Of a DNA stretch of 49,239 bases, positions 8,790 through 17,398 are shown one piece after another. The stretch covers positions 1 through 49,239 of the forward strand of contig JAGQON010000025.1 in NCBI GenBank assembly GCA_020427395.1, written 5' to 3'. Source of the stretch: Phycisphaerales bacterium (lineage in GTDB: Bacteria; Planctomycetota; Phycisphaerae; Phycisphaerales; UBA1924). A program made the position numbers and the translations under genes. Under the pieces are notes generated by a model. The model searched no databases, was not told the origin of the DNA, and worked only from the letters and a program-made list of their open reading frames with translations. Positions within the stretch are counted from its first letter, which is position 1; every line of letters begins with the position of its first letter.

Positions 8790-9443
8790 ATGAACAAAGC
8801 CCACCTTTATGCCGCCATTGCCATGCTCCCTGTCTTCGGGTTCGCCCCGCTCAGCACAGGCGCACCAGAGTCCCAGCCAATCTCGAAGCTTGAGAAGCGC
8901 AAGGCCCCGCCCGAAAAGGGTGATTCCATACCTATGTTCCAGATTGCTGACGCTTCAAGCGAAGGCACCCACGACTTGGCCAAGATGCTTGAATCCGGGC
9001 CAGTCGTCGTGACCTTTTATCGCGGCTCGTGGTGCCCCTATTGCGTCGGGGAACTGACATCGATCCAGAAGCACATCAGCGACATCAGCGACGCCGACGC
9101 AAGCGTACTGGCGATCTCGCCCGAGAAGCCCAGCGGCACGGCCGACATGGTCAAACAGAGGTCTCTCGGCTTCCATTTCGGCACCGACCGTGACAACGAG
9201 TTAGCGACGAAGCTCGCGCTCTCATTCAAGCTCGATGCCAAAACCATCCAACGCTATAAGCAATACGGCATCGACCTACCCGAGGCCAATGACGCGAAGG
9301 TCTGGCAGCTCCCGATCCCCGCGACGTACATCATCGACACCGACGGCACGATCGTCTGGTCCTTTGTTGAAGAGGACTACACCAAGCGTCCCGACTACGA
9401 CGAGGTTGTCGAGAAACTCAAGTCGATGCAGAGTGACGGCTAA
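8790..9443 (+). CDS. Exported AhpC/TSA-family peroxiredoxin-like protein
   Basis: A 217-residue thioredoxin-fold protein with an N-terminal signal or anchor segment (YAAIAMLPVFGFAPLSTG). The redox motif RGSWCPYC (Cys82, Cys85) sits after the strand VVVTFY, the pattern of the peroxiredoxin-like AhpC/TSA family, which reduces peroxides or disulfides. A later IPATYIIDTDGTIVWSF supplies the cis-Pro and following strand of the fold. There is no lipobox cysteine. It is preceded by a 59-base gap and followed by an intrinsic terminator. The likely role is an envelope thiol peroxidase or disulfide reductase; its partner is unknown. Confidence 0.82.
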   Translation: MNKAHLYAAIAMLPVFGFAPLSTGAPESQPISKLEKRKAPPEKGDSIPMFQIADASSEGTHDLAKMLESGPVVVTFYRGSWCPYCVGELTSIQKHISDISDADASVLAISPEKPSGTADMVKQRSLGFHFGTDRDNELATKLALSFKLDAKTIQRYKQYGIDLPEANDAKVWQLPIPATYIIDTDGTIVWSFVEEDYTKRPDYDEVVEKLKSMQSDG

Positions 9444-9471
9444 CGCCGTCTCAACCAAGCCCCCTCTTCGG

Positions 9472-9510
9472 CGGGTGCAGCGTCGTGTGGCCTGCACCCG
9501 TCTTGTTTTT
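9472..9510 (+). terminator. Intrinsic terminator after the peroxiredoxin-like gene
   Basis: A 9-bp perfect stem CGGGTGCAG / CTGCACCCG (9472-9480 with 9492-9500) with an 11-base loop is followed by TCTTGTTTTT. It lies 28 bases past the stop of the + strand gene and just before the convergent end of hrpA. Confidence 0.85.
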
Positions 9511-9517
9511 GCATGGC

Positions 9518-12500
9518 TCAGGCATGAAGAATGCGATCGAGCTGCTCACGCAACCGCTTCTCGCTGACCTGCATCGAGGTCCGCAGGTTCTGAGCGAAAG
9601 TGGCAACTCGGAACTCTTCCACCATCCACCGGAGAGTCCAGAAGTCCTCCGCCACCTCGGCGGTATGCGCGCCTTGGGCCATCAGCTCGCGTAGGCACTG
9701 AGTCCATGCGTACACACGATCGGCGGCCTTCGCGTCACGCTCCGGACCGATGGAACGCAGCTTATCCAGACGAACTTCCATCGCACGCAGGAACCGCGCG
9801 TAGCACCACAGCCACCGTGTCTCGGCCGTGATCAGCGCCCCATCCGCGATCAGCATCTCCAACTGCCGGCGCATGTCCTTGATCGCAGTCGTCCATGCGC
9901 TGGGGTGCTGCTCATCGAGGCGTCCACGGGCACGCATGAGCGAATCAAAGATCTGCGTCAGGTTTGTGATGACCCGGTTCGTCTCATCAACACCACGATC
10001 CCACGCACCCAGCAGCCCGAGCTCGAACTCTTCCTTCGTACGCGGGATGGGCTGGTTGTCGACGCAGATGATCGTGCCCACCCGCGTCCATACGATCGTT
10101 TCCAGCTGATCCGCCATCGAGCATGCGGCCGCGAGCATGTGCAAACGCGTAAACCCGGGCAGGTTCTTGAGGCGCAGTCGGAGCTCTCGCCTGATCGCGA
10201 GCCCGTAGAGCAACCCAAGGCCCGACCGGGTGTGCAAGTCCGACTCCCACCGTGTCGCGAGCACTTTCAGCGAGACTTTCCCGTCTTCGACGATGAGCGA
10301 TGGGAATCCGATCACCTTGGGCGAACCCGGTCGGCTGAACTCAATGGTCTCGGGCAGCTCGTCGAACTCCCACCCCGTCATGCCGGTCTGTTCGATACCG
10401 GCTCCGGCCTGTTGGACCACCTTGGTCGCCTCGCCTGCGAACTTGGCCTGCAGCTTGCCAAGATCACGCGACGCCTCGATCGCATGCCCGTGCTCGTCGA
10501 TGACCTCGATGCGGGGGAACAGATACGACTCGAGCTGATCTCGCCTGAAATCCTCGGGACGGACCGCGATCCCGGTGCGTGCCGAGAGCACCTCGGCCAG
10601 CTGCGCTTCGATCGAACCCCGATCCTCACGAACCGTCGGGGCCAGCTCGCCCGCGATCTGGTTGGCATCGAACTGGCGTCGTAGCTGCTTGGGGAGCGAG
10701 CGGACCAGCGCCTCAATGCGAGGGCGGATGAGTCCGGGCACAGACCAGTCGACCCGCTGACGCGTGAGCTGGTGCAGCGCTGCCACAGAGACGCGGATCG
10801 TCGCGCCGTCATCTTCGCGACCGGGTTCGAAGGCGTACTTGAGCTTGGAGGTCGCCCCCGCAAAGCTAACTGCGTCGGGGTAGGCCTCGGGTGTGACCTC
10901 CTCCGGCATGTGCTCGAGCACATCGGCCCGGGTCATCTTGAGCACATTGGGATCGCTCGCCTCGGCCTTTCGAGCCCAACGATCGAACGCCTTGCTCGCG
11001 TAGATGTCCTTTGGCAGGCGTGCGTCGTAGAAACTGAAGAGGGTCTGGGTGTCGGCGATCAGGTCGTTCCGCCTCGCCTTGGCCTGCAGAGTCCCGATCT
11101 CGCGGATCAGGCGATGGTTGTGCCTCAGGGCTTTGGACGCCGATCGCATCTGCTCGTCGATCAGCGCATGGTGGATAAACAACTCGCGGCTGAGCTTGGG
11201 ATCGATAGGGCCGTAGTGCACCGTTCGTCGCGGAACAATATCGAGACCGAATAGCGTCACCTTCTCGTCCGCGACGACGCGCCCGGACTGCTCGTCCCAG
11301 CGTGGATCGCTGTGCGTCTTCTTGATCAGGTGTGCGGCCGCGTCCTCGATCCACTTGGTATCGATGCCCGCGACGGTGCGTGCATAGACCTTGCTTGTGC
11401 GCACAATCTCGGCGCACATCACCCACTTGGGTTTGGCGCTGAACAAGGCCGAGCCGGGCGAGATCGAGAATGTGGAGTTGCGAGCGCCCTTGAACTCGTG
11501 CGTCTCGCCCTTGGTCCCGATGTTCGCTAGCAACCCTGCGAGCAGCGCCCGATGCACCGCGTCGGGGTCGTTGTGCCCCTTCTCTGGGTTGATGCCCATA
11601 TCTATGCACAGCGAGCGGAGCTGGCGATAAACCTCACGCCACTCGTCGATGCGCCTGGCAGACAAATAGGCCTTCTCGCACGCCTTGGCGAGCTTGCGCC
11701 TCGTGAGCTTGAGATGCTGCTGGTGATACCAGTCCCAGATCTTGAGATACGCCAGAAAATCTGAGCCCTCGACCCGAAACTGCTCGTGCGCCTGATCCGC
11801 CGCATCACGCTTCTCATGAGGCCGCACACGCGGATCCTGCGATGACAACGCCGACGCAATAATCAGTACATCGTGCACGCACCGCTCTTCCTTCGCCGCG
11901 AGCACCATGCGGGCGATGCGCGGGTCCACGGGCAACCTCGCCATGGTCTTGCCCATGCCAGTGAGCCTGCCATCCTCCTCGATCGCCCCCAGCTCACGCA
12001 GGGTCTCAAAGCCGTCTCGCCACTGACGATGCTCAGGCCGATCCAGGAACGGGAAGGACTCGGGCTCACCGAGGTTCAGGTCCGCCATCTGCAAGATCAC
12101 AGAAGCCAGGTTGGATCGCAGCAGCTCGGGCTGAGTGAACGCATCACGAGTCTCAAAGTCGGTCTCGGAATACAGCCGCACGCATACGCCCGGTGCGATT
12201 CGTCCGCACCGCCCGGCCCGCTGGTTCGCGCTCGCCTGGGAAATCGGCTCGACGAGAAGGCCGTGGATCTTGGTCCGCGGGTTATACCGCTTCATCCGCG
12301 CGCTGCCTGGATCGACTACCGACTTGATGTTGGGCACGGTAAGCGAGGTCTCCGCGACATTTGTTGCAATGATCACCCGCGGGCGACCGCTGGGCTTGAA
12401 CACCCGTTGCTGCTCTGCAGCCGAGAGGCGCGCATAGAGCGGGATGATCTCCGTGCCCTCGGGCAGATGATCCCGCTTGCGCAACTCGTGAGCGGTCTGG

Positions 12501-13432
12501 CGGATCTCACGCTCGCCAGGCATAAAGATCAGCACATCGTCATGTCGCTCGTTGATCAGTTGTGCCGCGGCGTAGGACGCGGCCTCGTCGATATTCATCC
12601 CCGAAGTGATGTGATCCGGCTCGTAGCGCATCTCGACCGGGTAGGTCCGCCCCGATACCTCGATCACCGGCGCGGGCTGGTCCTTGGTCCCGAAATGCTC
12701 CGCGAAGCGATCGGCATCGATCGTCGCCGATGTGATGATCAGTTTGAGATCCGGGCGCGAATGCAGCAGGCGGTGCATGTAGCCCAGCAGGAAGTCGATG
12801 TTGAGCGAGCGTTCGTGGGCCTCGTCGATGATGATCGCGTCGTACTGACGCAGCTTGGGATCGCTGCGGGTCTCGGCGAGCAGGATACCGTCGGTCATCA
12901 CCTTGATGTAGGTGTTGTCGGTGGTCGTATCGGAGAAACGGATCTTGGAGCCGACCTGCTCGCCGTGCTTCACGCCGAGCTCCTCGGCAAGGCGCGATGC
13001 AACCGAGCGGGCCGCGATCCGGCGCGGCTGGGTGTGCCCGATCATGGCCCCCACGCCCAGCCCGAGTTGGAGGCACATCTTGGGAAGCTGTGTCGTCTTG
13101 CCCGAACCAGTCTCACCGCACACGATGACGACCTGGTTGGCTCGGATAGCCTCGATGATCTCATCGCGCCGCTGGGAGACCGGGAGGTCCTCAGGATAGG
13201 AGACCTTGGGCACATTGGACTTACGCCGCTCGAACGCCTCGATCGCTCGCTGCAGATCCGCCTCGATCGACTGCTCAATCTTGGCGCGATGCTTCGGGTC
13301 GCTCTTTCGCTCCAGTCCGCGGATGCGCCCGATGAATCGCCCACGCATCGCCGGGGGGCAACGCTTGAGGAGCTCATCGAGGGTTGGGTTGGGTGGGCTC
13401 TTGGGCTCGCTCACGCGTGAAACCTCACGCAC
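9518..13432 (-). CDS. hrpA: ATP-dependent RNA helicase HrpA (DEAH box)
   Basis: A 1304-residue superfamily 2 helicase, about the length of E. coli HrpA. Visible motifs are Walker A GETGSGKTTQ (106-115), TQPRRIAARS (Ia), DEAH (203-206), SATIDADRF (III), ATNVAETSLTVPN and QRAGRCGR (VI). Long helicase-associated and C-terminal HrpA-specific regions follow. It unwinds or remodels RNA; HrpA has been implicated in mRNA processing and rescue of collided ribosomes. The GTG start at 13432 overlaps the stop of the BtpA-family gene by 8 bases; a second GTG lies six codons later. The two genes are probably coupled. A 515-residue + strand frame inside it is a mirror of this coding sequence. Confidence 0.96.
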   Translation of the reverse strand: MREVSRVSEPKSPPNPTLDELLKRCPPAMRGRFIGRIRGLERKSDPKHRAKIEQSIEADLQRAIEAFERRKSNVPKVSYPEDLPVSQRRDEIIEAIRANQVVIVCGETGSGKTTQLPKMCLQLGLGVGAMIGHTQPRRIAARSVASRLAEELGVKHGEQVGSKIRFSDTTTDNTYIKVMTDGILLAETRSDPKLRQYDAIIIDEAHERSLNIDFLLGYMHRLLHSRPDLKLIITSATIDADRFAEHFGTKDQPAPVIEVSGRTYPVEMRYEPDHITSGMNIDEAASYAAAQLINERHDDVLIFMPGEREIRQTAHELRKRDHLPEGTEIIPLYARLSAAEQQRVFKPSGRPRVIIATNVAETSLTVPNIKSVVDPGSARMKRYNPRTKIHGLLVEPISQASANQRAGRCGRIAPGVCVRLYSETDFETRDAFTQPELLRSNLASVILQMADLNLGEPESFPFLDRPEHRQWRDGFETLRELGAIEEDGRLTGMGKTMARLPVDPRIARMVLAAKEERCVHDVLIIASALSSQDPRVRPHEKRDAADQAHEQFRVEGSDFLAYLKIWDWYHQQHLKLTRRKLAKACEKAYLSARRIDEWREVYRQLRSLCIDMGINPEKGHNDPDAVHRALLAGLLANIGTKGETHEFKGARNSTFSISPGSALFSAKPKWVMCAEIVRTSKVYARTVAGIDTKWIEDAAAHLIKKTHSDPRWDEQSGRVVADEKVTLFGLDIVPRRTVHYGPIDPKLSRELFIHHALIDEQMRSASKALRHNHRLIREIGTLQAKARRNDLIADTQTLFSFYDARLPKDIYASKAFDRWARKAEASDPNVLKMTRADVLEHMPEEVTPEAYPDAVSFAGATSKLKYAFEPGREDDGATIRVSVAALHQLTRQRVDWSVPGLIRPRIEALVRSLPKQLRRQFDANQIAGELAPTVREDRGSIEAQLAEVLSARTGIAVRPEDFRRDQLESYLFPRIEVIDEHGHAIEASRDLGKLQAKFAGEATKVVQQAGAGIEQTGMTGWEFDELPETIEFSRPGSPKVIGFPSLIVEDGKVSLKVLATRWESDLHTRSGLGLLYGLAIRRELRLRLKNLPGFTRLHMLAAACSMADQLETIVWTRVGTIICVDNQPIPRTKEEFELGLLGAWDRGVDETNRVITNLTQIFDSLMRARGRLDEQHPSAWTTAIKDMRRQLEMLIADGALITAETRWLWCYARFLRAMEVRLDKLRSIGPERDAKAADRVYAWTQCLRELMAQGAHTAEVAEDFWTLRWMVEEFRVATFAQNLRTSMQVSEKRLREQLDRILHA

Positions 13433-14261
13433 CGATCGCGTTGACGATCGCCCGCAACCGTTCTGGGTCGATAGGGTTTTTCCAGTAGCCGTCGTGCTTG
13501 ATGTACGAGCCGACGATCAACGCGTCCGCGTGCTCGCACAGCGAGCCGGCGAAGCCGGGGGTCACGCCCGAACCGACGATCACCGGCAAGGTAGTCGCCT
13601 TCCGCACGGCCTTCACATCGTCGAGCGACGCGGCCTTGCCCGTGGAGATACCGGTGACCACGAACCCGTCGGCCCCGAAGAACTCGCCCGCATGCGCACA
13701 TTCCGCGATATCCACATCGCTGGTGATCGCGTGAGAAGCGTGCTTCTTCTTGATGTCGCAGAACACCTTGACCGACTCGGCCCCGATTGACTTTCGGTAC
13801 CGCAGCAGCCCCCCCGCCTCTGCTTCAGCCAGCAAACCCTCGTCCGCGATGTGCGCGAAGACAAAGTTCTCGCAGCGGATGAACGGGAGTTGGTTGATGT
13901 GGGCGACGGCGATTGAGTGCCTGTTGCCGCCCGAGAGGATCTGGAGCCCCACGGGGATCTGCACGCTGTTGCGGACCGCACCGGTCAGGCGGGTCATCGC
14001 CGCGACGATCTCGGGCCCGAGCTTGTCGCCGTGCACATAGGGCGCATCGTGCATGTTCTCGACGATGATGGCATCGAAGCCGGCGTCCTCGATCTGCCGG
14101 GCCTCAGCCACGGCCTGCTGCTCGATCTGTTCGATGGATCTGCAGGCGAAGGGCGTGCCCGGGAGTGCCCCGACATGCACCATGCCGATCAATCGAGCGG
14201 CTCGGGCGGGGTCACGCTGGGCGATGATGCCCGACAGGTTGGGGTGGGTATGCTGGTTCAT
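13425..14261 (-). CDS. btpA: BtpA/SgcQ-family TIM-barrel protein
   Basis: A 278-residue protein of the BtpA family. Its opening LIGMVHVGALPGTPF and IEDAGFDAIIVENMHDAPY, the central GLQILSGGNRHSIAVAH, and the late VIVGSGVTPGFAGSLCEHAD with ALIVGSYIKHDGYW are characteristic. Cyanobacterial BtpA helps stabilise photosystem I, but the family is widespread in non-photosynthetic bacteria, where its enzymatic role is unknown; the barrel's phosphate-binding GSG loop suggests a phosphorylated small-molecule substrate. It is the promoter-proximal partner of hrpA with an 8-base overlap. The start at 14261 has no strong ribosome-binding site, but the N-terminus aligns well with the family. Confidence 0.88.
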   Translation of the reverse strand: MNQHTHPNLSGIIAQRDPARAARLIGMVHVGALPGTPFACRSIEQIEQQAVAEARQIEDAGFDAIIVENMHDAPYVHGDKLGPEIVAAMTRLTGAVRNSVQIPVGLQILSGGNRHSIAVAHINQLPFIRCENFVFAHIADEGLLAEAEAGGLLRYRKSIGAESVKVFCDIKKKHASHAITSDVDIAECAHAGEFFGADGFVVTGISTGKAASLDDVKAVRKATTLPVIVGSGVTPGFAGSLCEHADALIVGSYIKHDGYWKNPIDPERLRAIVNAIGA

Positions 14262-14413
14262 GCGAGATCGCGTGCTCGGCTGGGTTTCTGGGGCGATCCG
14301 GGATGGTTTTCGGGCTCCGTCGCTTGTGCAAAGCGTGTGGATCGCATAGGTTGTGTGTCACTGATCGTATGGCCCCCACCTCGGCCTGATCGCGTGCTAT
14401 CTAAAGGAATCCC

Positions 14414-16087
14414 ATGGGCGAACGAAAGTACCTGACCGCGCCGGACCCCAACGAGACCAAGTTCCCCCGGGGCGTGCCGTTCATCATCGGCAACGAACTC
14501 GCGGAACGCTTCAGCTTCTACGGGATGAAGGGCATCCTGGTCATCTTCATGACCACTTTTCTTCTTGGGGCGGAGGGTGAGCTTCAGACCATGAACCGCG
14601 AGGAGGCGATGACCGTCTATCACCTCTTCACCATGAGTGCCTACTTCTTCCCGATGATCGGTGCGCTCATCGCGGATATCTTCCTCGGCAAGTACCGGAC
14701 CATCCTCTGGTTGTCTCTGCTCTACTGCCTCGGGCACGGCTCGCTGGCACTCATGGATATTGCGCCGCACACGATGGGCCTGGGAATGAAGCCATTCCTC
14801 TTCGCGGGGCTCGTGCTGATCGCGATGGGCTCCGGGGCCATCAAGCCGTGCGTCTCGGCGCATGTCGGCGACCAGTTCGGCAGCGGCAACAAGCACATGC
14901 TCACCAAGATCTTTAACTGGTTCTACTTCTCGATCAATATCGGGGCGGCCAGCTCGATGATCCTCACACCGATCTTCCTCGAGGCATCGTGGGGCGGCCC
15001 CTGGCTGGCGTTCGGTGTGCCCGGCGTACTCATGGCGATCGCCACCTTCCTCTTCTGGATGGGACGCAATGTCTTCATCCATGTCCCACCTGGAGGCACG
15101 GAGTTCTTCAGGGAAACCTTCAGCAAGGACGGTCGCCGGGCGATCATCAACCTCATCCCGCTGTTCCTGATCTTTGTGCCTGTATTCTGGGCGATCTTCG
15201 ATCAGACCGGCTCATCATGGGTCTTGCAGACCGAGCAGATGAACCGCGAGTTCCTTGGGCGTACCTGGCTGCCTTCGCAGGTGCAGGCCGTGAACCCGGT
15301 CCTCATCCTCATCGGCATCCCGATCTTCACTTATGTCGTCTACCCGCTGGGCGACAAGGTCTGGAAGCTCACCCCGCTCCGTAAAATTGGGATTGGGTTT
15401 GTCATCACCGCTGGTGCGTTCGCGCTCTCGGCCTTGATTGAGTCTTGGATCGTCGGCAAATCGGAAGCCGCCATCTCCCAGATGTGGGCATCGCTCGGTT
15501 CCAGCATCCCCGCGGACACCGTGATGCCTACGAAGATGAGCGAGATGCTCCGCATCGCCAAAGAGCAGGGCTGGACCCAGACCGACATCGCGCCGTACCT
15601 GACCGATATGCCCAACATCGGCTGGCAGTTCCTCGCCTACATCATCATGACCGCGGGCGAGATCATGGTCTCGATCGTGTGTCTCGAGTTCGCCTACACG
15701 CAGAGCCCCAAGAAGATGAAGAGCTTTGTCATGGGCATCTATATGCTCGGCATCTCGCTCGGCAACTTCTATGTCGCTGGCGTGAACTTCTTCATGGAGC
15801 AGACGAAGGACGCCGCGGGGAATACACCGCTCGATGGTCCCAACTACTACTGGTTCTTCTCCGGGCTGATGATCGCCACGACGGTGGTCTACATCGTTTA
15901 CACCCAGTTCTACAAAGGACGCACCTACATCCAGGGTGAAGCCCAGACAGAATGCCCGACCTGCGGCTACGACATCATGGAGATTCAGGGATCCAACTGC
16001 CCCGAATGCGGCACCGATGTCAGCGCCTACAAGGACGCTTTGATCATCGAGGCGGAAGCCGAGGCCGAGGGAACGGATCCTCGCTGA
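14414..16087 (+). CDS. POT-family proton-dependent peptide transporter with C-terminal zinc ribbon
   Basis: A 557-residue inner-membrane MFS symporter of the POT/PTR family, importing di- or tripeptides with protons. The N-terminal E28-L-A-E31-R32-F (family motif E-x-x-E-R-F-x-Y-Y) lies in helix 1, followed by about 12-14 hydrophobic segments. The transporter body ends near residue 500. After it comes a cytosolic four-cysteine ribbon with Cys514, 517, 529 and 532 (CPTCGYD...NCPECG), which is not part of standard POT proteins. The same kind of ribbon appears on the membrane protein at 35587-36549. The ATG is preceded by an AAAGGA ribosome-binding site and the gene is followed by a terminator. 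Peptide specificity cannot be read. Confidence 0.92.
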   Translation: MGERKYLTAPDPNETKFPRGVPFIIGNELAERFSFYGMKGILVIFMTTFLLGAEGELQTMNREEAMTVYHLFTMSAYFFPMIGALIADIFLGKYRTILWLSLLYCLGHGSLALMDIAPHTMGLGMKPFLFAGLVLIAMGSGAIKPCVSAHVGDQFGSGNKHMLTKIFNWFYFSINIGAASSMILTPIFLEASWGGPWLAFGVPGVLMAIATFLFWMGRNVFIHVPPGGTEFFRETFSKDGRRAIINLIPLFLIFVPVFWAIFDQTGSSWVLQTEQMNREFLGRTWLPSQVQAVNPVLILIGIPIFTYVVYPLGDKVWKLTPLRKIGIGFVITAGAFALSALIESWIVGKSEAAISQMWASLGSSIPADTVMPTKMSEMLRIAKEQGWTQTDIAPYLTDMPNIGWQFLAYIIMTAGEIMVSIVCLEFAYTQSPKKMKSFVMGIYMLGISLGNFYVAGVNFFMEQTKDAAGNTPLDGPNYYWFFSGLMIATTVVYIVYTQFYKGRTYIQGEAQTECPTCGYDIMEIQGSNCPECGTDVSAYKDALIIEAEAEAEGTDPR

Positions 16088-16110
16088 CCGGCACCGCCCA
16101 GCATTGCACA

Positions 16111-16140
16111 ACCGCCCCGATAGCTCGGGGCGGTTTTTCT
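16111..16140 (+). terminator. Intrinsic terminator after the POT transporter
   Basis: A perfect 10-bp stem ACCGCCCCGA / TCGGGGCGGT (16111-16120 with 16125-16134) with the 4-base loop TAGC runs into TTTTTCTTC. It lies 24 bases after the transporter stop. It has no T-run on the opposite strand, so it serves the + gene. Confidence 0.92.
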
Positions 16141-16145
16141 TCGGC

Positions 16146-16877
16146 TCAGTTGAGGATCGGCAGCAGGCTCACCGGGGCGTCCATGTTCGGAAAGAAAGCC
16201 GCCCATACTCCTTGAGACACAAGGTCAACGCTCAGCATACCGATCCCAAACATGATGCCCCCGGCGTACATGAAGATGAGCACAAAGGCACCCAGGAGCA
16301 CCCATCGCCCTGTCTCGCTCTGGAGCATCCGCCGGTAGGGCGGGATGAAGTTCACCGCGATGCGTCCGCCGTCGAGTGGCGGGATGGGGAGCAGGTTGAA
16401 GATCATGAGCACGACATTGAGCATCGCGCCCAGCGCGAGGAATGTCTGCATATTGGCCGCGAGCGGATTGGAGACCGTGACCGACGAGATCAGCTGCCCC
16501 TGCGCCAGCGGAACCCAGAGGATGAGCAGCAGCGTGGCAAGGATCGCCAGCAGCAGGTTCATTGCCGGGCCCGCGATGGTGACGATCGTGTCGCCGTGCT
16601 TGCCCCTCAGGCGGGACGGGTTGACCGGCATAGCACCCCACGCGATCCCGATGAGCAGGAACATGATCAGTGGGAACGGGCCCATATGGACAATGGGGTT
16701 CCAGGTCATGTGCCCGCTGAGGATGGGCGTGTCGTCGCCGAGGCGAACGGCCGTCCAGCCGTGCGCGAGCTCATGGAGGCAGATTGAAAGGATTACCCAG
16801 ACCGCCCAAGAAACAACCCACACCTTGCCGTTGATGTTCGGATCATTCAAGAGGTCCGAGATCCACCAACCGCCCAT
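16146..16877 (-). CDS. Site-2-type membrane metalloprotease (M50 family)
   Basis: A 243-residue polytopic membrane protein of the short Rip/M50B site-2 protease class. The zinc motif H35-E-L-A-H39 lies in the first long hydrophobic segment, and NLLPIPPLDGG near residue 175 provides the third ligand region (the family's N-x-x-P-x-x-x-L-D-G). No PDZ domain is present. Such proteases cut transmembrane substrates including anti-sigma factors, and several membrane anti-sigma-like proteins lie nearby; that link is speculation. An AAAGGA ribosome-binding site precedes the ATG. It follows rplT on the same strand by 38 bases. Confidence 0.9.
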   Translation of the reverse strand: MGGWWISDLLNDPNINGKVWVVSWAVWVILSICLHELAHGWTAVRLGDDTPILSGHMTWNPIVHMGPFPLIMFLLIGIAWGAMPVNPSRLRGKHGDTIVTIAGPAMNLLLAILATLLLILWVPLAQGQLISSVTVSNPLAANMQTFLALGAMLNVVLMIFNLLPIPPLDGGRIAVNFIPPYRRMLQSETGRWVLLGAFVLIFMYAGGIMFGIGMLSVDLVSQGVWAAFFPNMDAPVSLLPILN

Positions 16878-16915
16878 GTGTGGGTCCTTTCAAGATTCAG
16901 GATGTCGCAGCGAGC

Positions 16916-17290
16916 TCAGCTGTTCGCGGGAACGGCGCTGGTGGCCGCGGTTGCCTGCTCAACGAGCTTGTCGAAGAGCTTGGGATCATCGATCGCGATC
17001 TGCGAGAGCATCTTGCGATTGAGGTTCACACCGGCGAGCTTGAGCCCGTTGATGAACAGCGAGTAGCGGGTACCACGCATGCGGCAGGCCGCGGTGATGC
17101 GGGTGATCCAGAGCTTGCGCATGTCTCGCTTGAGAGCACGACGGTCACGCAGGGCGTAGCAGCCCGCGCGGCGGACGGCGATCTTGGCCTGGTACTTGTG
17201 GCGGCTCTTGGAGCCGAAGTAGCCGCGTGCCTGACGCAGCAGTCTCTTGCGTGCCTGTGTACGAGCAGCACCTTTACGAACGCGTGGCAT
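16916..17290 (-). CDS. rplT: 50S ribosomal protein bL20
   Basis: A basic 124-residue protein beginning MPRVRKGAARTQARKRLL, with GYFGSKSRHKYQ, YALRDRRALKRDMRKLWI and ITAACRMRGTRYS, matching bL20 throughout; the length is typical. It binds 23S rRNA early in 50S assembly and in other bacteria represses its own operon. It follows rpmI by 106 bases, an interval that contains a strong hairpin just after the rpmI stop. A GGAG ribosome-binding site lies about 9 bases before the ATG. Confidence 0.98.
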   Translation of the reverse strand: MPRVRKGAARTQARKRLLRQARGYFGSKSRHKYQAKIAVRRAGCYALRDRRALKRDMRKLWITRITAACRMRGTRYSLFINGLKLAGVNLNRKMLSQIAIDDPKLFDKLVEQATAATSAVPANS

Positions 17291-17367
17291 GGTTCATATC
17301 TCCAATTTTGTCTGACGGAGGCGGACTCAGCCGCTCTTTCGCTCCCGGCAAACGGGGATGGGTGACC

Positions 17368-17398
17368 CGAGCATCGACTTCGATGCTCGATTTGTTTT
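17368..17398. promoter_or_regulatory. Strong hairpin between rpmI and rplT
   Basis: CGAGCATCGA and TCGATGCTCG (17368-17377 and 17380-17389) form a near-perfect palindrome directly after the rpmI stop. On the + strand it is followed by a T-rich run, but both neighbouring genes are on the - strand, so it would not act as a normal terminator for them. It may tune rpmI-rplT transcription or serve as an autoregulatory element. The structure is seen directly; its role is inferred. Confidence 0.4.

Noticed and set aside
11873..13420. A 515-residue open frame on the + strand
   Set aside because: It lies wholly inside hrpA on the opposite strand, has no recognisable motif, and mirrors hrpA's GC-rich codon pattern; the helicase motifs are on the - strand.
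13425..14261. BtpA family read as evidence of photosynthesis
   Set aside because: BtpA-family proteins are common in non-photosynthetic bacteria and no photosystem gene is present.
14258..15082. A 274-residue His/Glu/Arg-rich - strand open frame
   Set aside because: It is the antisense of the POT transporter and its leader; its composition is that of a mirrored membrane-protein gene.
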